Origin: Geobacter sp.
GTDB taxonomy: Bacteria; Desulfobacterota; Desulfuromonadia; Geobacterales; DSM-12255
Assembly (NCBI GenBank): GCA_012026855.1
Contig: VEOV01000338.1
Coordinates: 1 to 9,156 of the forward strand
DNA: 9,156 bases
Direction of reading: 5' to 3'
Under the pieces are notes generated by a model that had not been told where the DNA came from, did not search any database, and saw nothing but the letters and a program-made list of their open reading frames with translations. The position numbers were made by a program, and so were the translations under genes. Shown piece by piece: positions 1 to 4,865 of the stretch (position 1 is the stretch's first letter; each line of letters begins with the position of its first letter).

Positions 1-260
1 ACATGTTTGAGCATGGCCTGTTCGATCCGGTCATAAATTCGATCCGTAACCCCTGTGACCCATGGCTGACGGCAGCCGACTTCGCATCATATGTCAAGGC
101 GCAACGGAAGGCAGCCGGGATCTATCGTGACAGGGAGAGATGGGTCAGGATGAGCATTATGAACAGTGCCCGGAGCGGAAAATTTTCCACCGACAGGACG
201 ATGGAGGAATACAACCGGGATATCTGGCAGCTGACGGCCATCCCGGCCTTACCGGTATAG
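1..260 (+). CDS. glgP: Glycogen/maltodextrin phosphorylase, C-terminal fragment
   Basis: This is the last 85 residues of a gene that begins before the window; the reading frame is entered at base 3 and stops with TAG at 258-260. The family is a cytoplasmic PLP enzyme that releases glucose-1-phosphate from glycogen or maltodextrin. The recognisable piece is the conserved C-terminal end: DPWLTAADFASY, then YRDRERWVRMSIMNSARSG and KFSTDRTMEEYNRDIW, which fits the family pattern of W-x-x-M-s-i-x-N-x-A-x-x-g-k-F-s-s-D-R-t-i-x-x-Y-x-x-x-I-W. The catalytic PLP-lysine region lies outside the window, so activity cannot be judged. The visible ATG at base 3 is an internal Met, not a start. The gene converges on a hybrid histidine kinase with a single base between the two stop codons. 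Whether it prefers glycogen or maltodextrin cannot be told from this part. Confidence 0.9.
   Translation, partial: MFEHGLFDPVINSIRNPCDPWLTAADFASYVKAQRKAAGIYRDRERWVRMSIMNSARSGKFSTDRTMEEYNRDIWQLTAIPALPV
215..246. repeat. Inverted repeat / hairpin at the glgP 3' end
   Basis: CCGGGAT (215-221) and ATCCCGG (240-246) are perfect 7-bp arms. An inner GGC/GCC pairing (226-228 with 237-239) extends the stem across a 4-nt bulge. The repeat lies within the last codons of glycogen phosphorylase and just beyond the convergent kinase stop, where transcription from either side should end. No T-tract follows in either direction, so this is not a canonical intrinsic terminator. It may be coincidental coding sequence. 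Confidence 0.3.
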
Positions 261-261
261 C

Positions 262-3078
262 TCAGCATGCTGGCCTGTCCGGTTGTATGGACGCTAACAG
301 CTTTTCCTTCAGGTCCTTGAAGTTGAGAGGCTTGCTGATGAAGTGGTGCCCCTCCCGGGTAATGCCTTGCTCTGTAATGATGTCGGCAGTGTAGCCGGAC
401 ATGAAAACGAACGGCAGCTCCGGCCTGATGGCGTATATTTTGTCAGACAGCTGTCTGCCGTTAAGCCCTGGCATGATCACATCGCTCAGTACGCAGTCAA
501 TATCCCTGGCGCTGTGGCAGATTTCGACAGCATCTTCAGGAGTATTTGCGACGATGACAGCGAAGCCCACGCTCTCCAGGAAGAGTTTGATCATATCCCT
601 GACCGCCTCTTCATCTTCGACCAGCAGGATGTTCCCTTCCCCGTGAACGGTGTCGGTTTCTTCCACTGCGGTTGTCACGGTGGTCGTGGCATTGTACTTC
701 GGAAGATAGACGCTGAAAGTCGTGCCTGTGCCAGGTTCACTGTTGACGGATATGAAGCCGCCGTACCGCAGGACTATGCCGTAAACAGTTGAGAGTCCAA
801 GCCCTGTCCCTTTACCAGCCTCTTTGGTAGTAAAAAACGGATCGAAAATTCTTTCGAGGATATTTTTGGCGATACCGCATCCGGAATCGGTAACTGTCGT
901 GACTACATAATCGCCATGGGTAGCGTTGACCAGACTGGCGGAAACATTCTCGCTGACCGTGACATTATTGGTCGTAATGACAAGTTTTCCGCCGCGGGGC
1001 ATGGCATCTCTGGCATTGACAACCAGATTCATGATTATCTGGTCGTACTCCGTAGGGTTGATCAGGATTGACCAGAGCTCTTCGGTCAGGTTGAAGCTGA
1101 TATCGATCTGCTCGCCGATCAATCGCCCCAGAGTTCTCTCCATCTCCTTAAGCATATGATTGACATCTACCCGGCAGCTTTCAGCAGCATCGTCTCTGGA
1201 AAATGAAAGGAGCTTACGGGTGATCTCCTGGGAGTGGTTGGCCGCTTTGATAATTTCATCCAGATGCTGCTCGCACTTGCCGGCAGCATCACACTCCAGC
1301 ATTTTCATCAGTTCGGCATAGCCAAGAATGACAGTCAGCTTGTTGTTGAAATCGTGGGCAATGCCCCCTGCAAGCCGGCCAATGGCATCCATCTTTTGCG
1401 TATGGCGAATCTGCTGCTCCAGGATTCTTCGCTCGGTAACGTCGAGATCAACGCCTGTCATTCGCACGGCACTGCCGTTCTCTCTCAGTATTGTGGCAAA
1501 GGATTTGATGGTTCTGATAGTGCCGTCATTTCTGACAATCCGATATTCGATTTCGAAAAAGGAGCCGGTGCTAAGGGCACTGTTCAGTTTTGAGATCACC
1601 TCATCCCGGTCATCTTCATGGATGGAATTTTCCCAGACCTGCTTCATGCTCTGCGTGGAGGAGGGGGCCATGCCGTATATTTCATAAACCCTTGCGTCCC
1701 ATTCGAGCAAGCTCTTCTGAAGGTCCCAGTCCCAGACACCGAGGTGTGCTGCCGAAGCAGCCAGCATCAGCCGCTCTTCGGACTGCTTTAACGCATTCCT
1801 GGTCGCCACAAGATTGGAGATGTCGGTATTTGTGCCGATAATTCTGCTCGTCCGGCCATCACTGTGCCTTTCAACAGCTGCCCCTCTACTCAGAATCCAG
1901 CGCCAGCTGCCGTCTTTGGCAAGCATCCGGAATTCAACGGCAAAGCTCTCCGTAAGCCCTTCAACACACTCTGTATTGGCACTGAGCGCATTTTCGTAGT
2001 CGTCAGGATGAATGCGATCAAGCCAGGTTGAGGCCTCATGTGGCAGCTCAAACGGCTCAAAACCGAGCATCCTGAAGTATCCTGGTGAGAAATAGAGCTC
2101 GTCGGTAAGTATCTTCCAGTCCCAGAGCCCGTCACGGGAAGCATCCATTGCCAGCCGGAAACGCTCCTCACTGAGACTGATTTCACGGCTGTAGTTTTCC
2201 AGATTGGCGGTTTTTTTTCTTACCATCCTGGTAAGGGTAATGACAAAGGTGATTGAGATGAGGAGCGCGCCAACCAGGGTGAAAATTCCCCAAAGGACGG
2301 GGGGTTGCAGAGTTTTACGGCTGCCTGCCGAGAGCATTTCATCATGTTTTCTGTAATAGAAGGAGTTGCTGTCAGCTTTCAACTCCTTGATTCGCTGGCT
2401 CAAAACAGCCAGAATTTCGCTATTGCGCCCCTTTAATGTTGCAAAACCGAGCTTAATTGGAGAGTAGTTCACCGGAGTGCGACGGAATTTTTTGTCATCG
2501 GCATAGCTGCTACCGGCAATATTGCCGGTGACTATTGCGTCGAGTTGCTCCGCAGAGGAAAAAAGCTCCTGGAGGGTATCTTTCTCCAGCAGCTTTACAT
2601 TTACATTGAACTGGCTGGCAAGCTGCTGAAAACCAAGGGTATAGATGCTCCCTTTCAGTCCGGCAACGGTCAGCCCCTCCATATCCATGATGGTGTTTAT
2701 TGAAACCCTGCTATGCCTGAAAACTGTGCCCCAATCGGTGAGCAGGCTCTCCGGAGCAAAGTCATAACGTTTGGCCCGCTCATCGTTATAGCCGACGCAG
2801 GCGAGCAGATCGATCTCTCCCCTGTCAAGGCGGCCGATCCCCTCCTGCCATGTGCCGTAACTGTACTGCAGGGACCAGTTTTCCCTGGTGGCGATATGGT
2901 TGAGGATGTCTATGAAAAAACCGTGGGGGGCAGAGTCACTATCCTGATAAACCAGCGGCTTGTAGTCGTAGATGCCGACTTTGATGGTTTGGGAGTCAGC
3001 ATGGGCCGTTGCACCAGCAAACAATGCAGACAGAAGAAGCAGTGCGCTTATCACGATTTTCAGTAAGAATTTCATCAT
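262..3078 (-). CDS. Hybrid sensor histidine kinase: SBP_bac_3 - TM - PAS - PAS - HisKA - HATPase - REC
   Basis: An inner-membrane hybrid kinase of about 938 aa. Numbered from the ATG at 3078: signal peptide 1-27 (AHA|D), periplasmic family-3 solute-binding (Venus-flytrap) domain ~32-245, TM ~261-282 followed by RMVRKK, PAS/PAC 1 ~305-425, PAS/PAC 2 ~433-551, and a DHp domain with phospho-accepting H575 in GGIAHDFNN. The HATPase has an N box (NLVVNARDAMP, ~684-694), G1 DSGCGI (~731), an F box FDPFFTTKEAGKG and G2 GTGLGLS. The C-terminal receiver (~815-930) has E821/D822, phospho-acceptor D866 in SDVIMPG, S894 and K916. All catalytic motifs look intact. An in-frame TTG at 3096 would add six residues ahead of the signal peptide; ATG 3078 or 3075 is preferred, although the ribosome site (GAG) is weak. 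The ligand is unknown; such domains commonly bind amino acids or other small solutes. No output domain is present, so the signal must pass to another regulator. The divergent REC-PilZ gene is the nearest candidate (inference). Confidence 0.93.
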   Translation of the reverse strand: MMKFLLKIVISALLLLSALFAGATAHADSQTIKVGIYDYKPLVYQDSDSAPHGFFIDILNHIATRENWSLQYSYGTWQEGIGRLDRGEIDLLACVGYNDERAKRYDFAPESLLTDWGTVFRHSRVSINTIMDMEGLTVAGLKGSIYTLGFQQLASQFNVNVKLLEKDTLQELFSSAEQLDAIVTGNIAGSSYADDKKFRRTPVNYSPIKLGFATLKGRNSEILAVLSQRIKELKADSNSFYYRKHDEMLSAGSRKTLQPPVLWGIFTLVGALLISITFVITLTRMVRKKTANLENYSREISLSEERFRLAMDASRDGLWDWKILTDELYFSPGYFRMLGFEPFELPHEASTWLDRIHPDDYENALSANTECVEGLTESFAVEFRMLAKDGSWRWILSRGAAVERHSDGRTSRIIGTNTDISNLVATRNALKQSEERLMLAASAAHLGVWDWDLQKSLLEWDARVYEIYGMAPSSTQSMKQVWENSIHEDDRDEVISKLNSALSTGSFFEIEYRIVRNDGTIRTIKSFATILRENGSAVRMTGVDLDVTERRILEQQIRHTQKMDAIGRLAGGIAHDFNNKLTVILGYAELMKMLECDAAGKCEQHLDEIIKAANHSQEITRKLLSFSRDDAAESCRVDVNHMLKEMERTLGRLIGEQIDISFNLTEELWSILINPTEYDQIIMNLVVNARDAMPRGGKLVITTNNVTVSENVSASLVNATHGDYVVTTVTDSGCGIAKNILERIFDPFFTTKEAGKGTGLGLSTVYGIVLRYGGFISVNSEPGTGTTFSVYLPKYNATTTVTTAVEETDTVHGEGNILLVEDEEAVRDMIKLFLESVGFAVIVANTPEDAVEICHSARDIDCVLSDVIMPGLNGRQLSDKIYAIRPELPFVFMSGYTADIITEQGITREGHHFISKPLNFKDLKEKLLASIQPDRPAC

Positions 3079-3113
3079 ATTACTCGTGGCTGGCAATTTA
3101 AGGTGCAGGATAA

Positions 3114-3141
3114 AAAATAGCAGTCAATCGGCAGATGTCAA
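3114..3141 (-). promoter_or_regulatory. Putative sigma-70 promoter of the hybrid kinase
   Basis: Reading the minus strand, a perfect -35 TTGACA (3141-3136) is followed after 16 bp by TATTTT (3119-3114), a 4/6 match to the -10 consensus. Transcription would start near 3107 and leave about 30 nt of leader before the ATG at 3078. It is placed back-to-back with the REC-PilZ promoter. Confidence 0.5.
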
Positions 3142-3159
3142 TTTCCAGCAGCTTGACAT
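3135..3159. repeat. Inverted repeat joining the two divergent -35 elements
   Basis: ATGTCAA (3135-3141) and TTGACAT (3153-3159) are perfect 7-bp arms separated by 11 bp. Each arm contains the -35 hexamer of one of the two divergent promoters. The symmetry is partly forced by two consensus -35 boxes facing away from each other, but it would also suit a dimeric regulator acting on both genes. Confidence 0.45.
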
Positions 3160-3181
3160 TGGTTCCTGCTTACGGTTAAAT
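3153..3181 (+). promoter_or_regulatory. Putative sigma-70 promoter of the REC-PilZ gene
   Basis: A perfect -35 TTGACA (3153-3158), exactly 17 bp of spacer, then TTAAAT (3176-3181, 4/6 match to TATAAT). The predicted start of transcription, around 3188, is only a few bases before the ATG at 3191, so the message would be leaderless or nearly so. This fits with the absence of a recognisable Shine-Dalgarno sequence there. Confidence 0.5.
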
Positions 3182-3190
3182 GACCGACCC

Positions 3191-3874
3191 ATGAAAAAGA
3201 TTCTTCTTGTAAATGCATCCCGCTATTTTATCGACGAAGGTAAAAGTCTTCTCGACAGAAAAGATTTTCAGGTTTTTCTTGCGCCGGCAGCCATGCGGGC
3301 GTTGCAGATTCATCGTGATGAACGGGTAAATCTGATTGTTGCCGACATGGATCTGCAGGATATCGGCGGCGACGCTCTCTGTGCAAAGATTCGTGAAGAC
3401 AGTCAATCGCGTGCCGTGTCATTTGTGCTCGTCTGTCACGATACCCCTGAAGAGCTGGCAAGGGGTGCCAGATGCGGCGCCAATGTCTGTATCAAAAGGC
3501 CATTCAGCGCCAAGGTAATCCTGGAACATGTGGAGAAACTGCTGGCAATCTCGGTAAGGCGGGGTTACAGGGTTCTGTTGCGGGCTAAGGTGAAGGGGGC
3601 CCAGGATGATGCGGTGTTTTTCTGTACATCCCAGAATCTCAGTGTTTCGGGTATTCTCATAGAGACCGAAAGACCGCTGGCAATTGGTGATCAGCTGTCA
3701 TGTTCATTCTTTCTGCCCGGCTCTGCCCATATCACAGCTGACGGTGAAGTGGCCAGAATCGAGGCTGGGGCAGAAGGCAAACATCTCTGCGGCGTTCGTT
3801 TTACTTCCATAGACCCTGATCACAAAAAAGCGATTGAATCTTTTATTTCCGAAAGCATGCTGACTGCTCACTGA
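3191..3874 (+). CDS. Response-regulator-like receiver fused to a PilZ c-di-GMP-binding domain
   Basis: A cytoplasmic protein of 227 aa, with no signal peptide or TM. Residues 1-120 are a CheY-like receiver: the beta-1 motif KILLVNASR, phospho-acceptor D52 in LIVADMD, and the conserved K102 in CIKRPF. It departs from the canon at two places: the acidic pair of the metal site is N8-A9, and the usual Thr/Ser switch residue is C82. Residues ~122-220 are a PilZ domain with both c-di-GMP signatures intact: R123-x3-R127 (RRGYR) and N149-x-S151-x2-G154 (NLSVSG). Such proteins bind c-di-GMP and act by protein-protein contacts, often on motility, pili or exopolysaccharide; the target here is unknown. 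The start was chosen at MKKILLV because the receiver fold begins there, although the frame is open upstream. The gene is divergent from the hybrid kinase and overlaps the convergent OmpH-like gene by 7 bp. Confidence 0.9.
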   Translation: MKKILLVNASRYFIDEGKSLLDRKDFQVFLAPAAMRALQIHRDERVNLIVADMDLQDIGGDALCAKIREDSQSRAVSFVLVCHDTPEELARGARCGANVCIKRPFSAKVILEHVEKLLAISVRRGYRVLLRAKVKGAQDDAVFFCTSQNLSVSGILIETERPLAIGDQLSCSFFLPGSAHITADGEVARIEAGAEGKHLCGVRFTSIDPDHKKAIESFISESMLTAH

Positions 3875-3885
3875 GCAGGTTTTTT
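3864..3885 (+). terminator. Intrinsic terminator of the REC-PilZ gene, overlapping two stop codons
   Basis: CTGCTC (3864-3869), loop ACT with one flanking base, GAGCAG (3873-3878), then G and six T (3880-3885). The hairpin contains the TGA stops of both convergent genes. The T-tract is the antisense of the two Lys codons near the OmpH-like C-terminus. There is no T-tract in the opposite direction, so it should act only on plus-strand transcripts. Confidence 0.6.
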
Positions 3886-4488
3886 ATTCAGCTCCTTGAG
3901 CAGGTCTTCAGTCACATCCTCGGCTTCCACGTTGTTGCCAAGATAGAGCAGCTCCCGTTTTTCCACAACGGCTGCAAAGCCCTTTGCTGAACCGTACTCC
4001 CGGGCGGCCTTTGCTATTGTCCCGTAAATATCCTTGATCAGCTCCTCCTGCATCGGCTTCAGCTCCTGATCTGCCTTGATCAGCATTTTACGGAGCTCTT
4101 CCACCTTCCTTTCATAATCCTTGATCTTGGCAGCTCTCTGCTCAGGAGTGTATGTCGGCAGTTTCGCTTCAAGGGTGGCTTTCTGCTTTTCCAACAGCTT
4201 CTGCTTTGTCTCCAGCTGCGTCTTAAGACGATCGGCCTTTGCCTCGAAATGAGTCTTGGCCACTTTACCCACATCGGACTTTTCGGCTAGTTTTATCAGA
4301 TCGGCATAGCCTATTCTGACAACTGGAGCTTTTGGGCTCGCTATTGTTGGGGAGGGGGTGGTTTTAGGGGTGTCTGTTCCTTTGACCACTGCCGGTTCTG
4401 CCGCAGTCTGTGGCGCCTGTTCGGCGGAGATTGCCGTCAGCGGCAGTAACAGCAGTCCGATGAAAGCGTAATGATGAAAACGCAGCAT
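3868..4488 (-). CDS. OmpH/Skp-family periplasmic chaperone-like protein
   Basis: The product is 206 aa and exported. The signal peptide covers about residues 1-22 (hydrophobic IGLLLLPLTA, cleavage near ISA|EQ). Residues 23-56 are a Pro/Thr/Ala/Lys-rich flexible segment. Residues ~57-200 match the OmpH/Skp pattern: an entry strand (VVRIGYADLIKLAEKSDVGK), a long Lys/Glu/Gln-rich coiled-coil hairpin (about 76-160), and a closing block with FAAVVEKRELLYLGNNVEAEDVTEDLLKEL, resembling the family's tail before the C-terminus. Skp-type proteins hold unfolded outer-membrane proteins in the periplasm. The start at 4488 follows AAAGGGGGCAAC, a good ribosome site; the frame extends upstream to 4539 but without a signal-peptide-like beginning there. 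It stands alone, away from bamA or lpx genes, so it is probably a paralogue and not the housekeeping Skp. The extended linker after the signal peptide is unusual for Skp. Confidence 0.8.
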   Translation of the reverse strand: MLRFHHYAFIGLLLLPLTAISAEQAPQTAAEPAVVKGTDTPKTTPSPTIASPKAPVVRIGYADLIKLAEKSDVGKVAKTHFEAKADRLKTQLETKQKLLEKQKATLEAKLPTYTPEQRAAKIKDYERKVEELRKMLIKADQELKPMQEELIKDIYGTIAKAAREYGSAKGFAAVVEKRELLYLGNNVEAEDVTEDLLKELNKKPAQ

Positions 4489-4516
4489 GTTGCCCCCTTT
4501 ATTGATAGCTGAATGC

Positions 4517-4545
4517 AGAATAGCTTTTTCAGGGTGCAACTACAA
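4517..4545 (-). promoter_or_regulatory. Weak promoter candidate for the OmpH-like gene
   Basis: On the minus strand, TTGTAG (4545-4540) is followed after 17 bp by TATTCT (4522-4517). These match the consensus at 3/6 and 4/6 positions. The position, about 30 nt before the ATG, is suitable, but the sequence match is poor. Confidence 0.25.
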
Positions 4546-4802
4546 GTTTGAACTGCCGGTAATGAGAGATATCTTCCCGACGAGCTTCTGCCAGATCATG
4601 GCCATAAATTACTGCATCCAGGAGAATGCCATTTTATAAGCGTTGTAGTTAAAAAATTGCTTTCGGAAATGAGCTGCAGGGGGGGGAACTGGTAGCAGCT
4701 ACTCTGTCTGAAGCGACATTGTCAGGTTGATTTGCAAAGGGTTCAAAAAGTGAACGAAACAGCTAACAGATATAAACAATGGCTTTTCTTATCAAACATT
4801 CC

Positions 4803-4811
4803 TGTTATAAT
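4803..4811 (+). promoter_or_regulatory. Extended -10 promoter of the sigma/anti-sigma fusion gene
   Basis: TGTTATAAT combines a perfect -10 hexamer (4806-4811) with the TGn extension, which can compensate for the absence of a clear -35 (only T-rich sequence at 4783-4790). Transcription would begin near 4818, giving a leader of about 48 nt before the ATG at 4866. The element looks like a housekeeping sigma-70 site rather than an ECF-type promoter, so there is no visible sign of autoregulation. Confidence 0.5.
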
Positions 4812-4865
4812 CGCGGCACTTTCAGCAAGTAACCCTCCTCAAGCTTCTACCAGCATGGAGATTTC

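Larger units (their letters stand above)
4489..4865. other. 377-bp divergent intergenic region
   Basis: No convincing gene is seen here. It separates the OmpH-like gene (-) from the sigma/anti-sigma fusion (+). Contents: the OmpH-like ribosome site (just after 4488), a weak minus-strand promoter candidate (4517-4545), an eight-G run (4679-4686) inside an AGCTGC (4672-4677) / GCAGCT (4695-4700) inverted repeat, a second short dyad GTTCA-N5-TGAAC (4741-4755), the extended -10 at 4803-4811, and the fusion gene's ribosome site (GGAG, 4857-4860). The length is generous for two promoters alone, so it may hold regulator sites. Confidence 0.5.

Noticed and set aside
1890..2186. Open frame in another minus-strand register within the hybrid kinase
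   Set aside because: The in-frame PAS domains of the kinase explain this DNA; the alternative protein resembles nothing.
2211..2218. Run of eight A (minus strand) in the kinase codons just after the TM (Arg-Lys-Lys-Thr), considered as a slippage site
   Set aside because: Loss of one A would lead into a non-conserved frame ending near 1890 with no sensible product; the run is explained by Lys codons.
4679..4686. Eight-G run in the intergenic spacer as a quadruplex or phase-variable tract
   Set aside because: A single run without the other G-tracts needed, and not within a spacer or coding position where length change would have an obvious effect.
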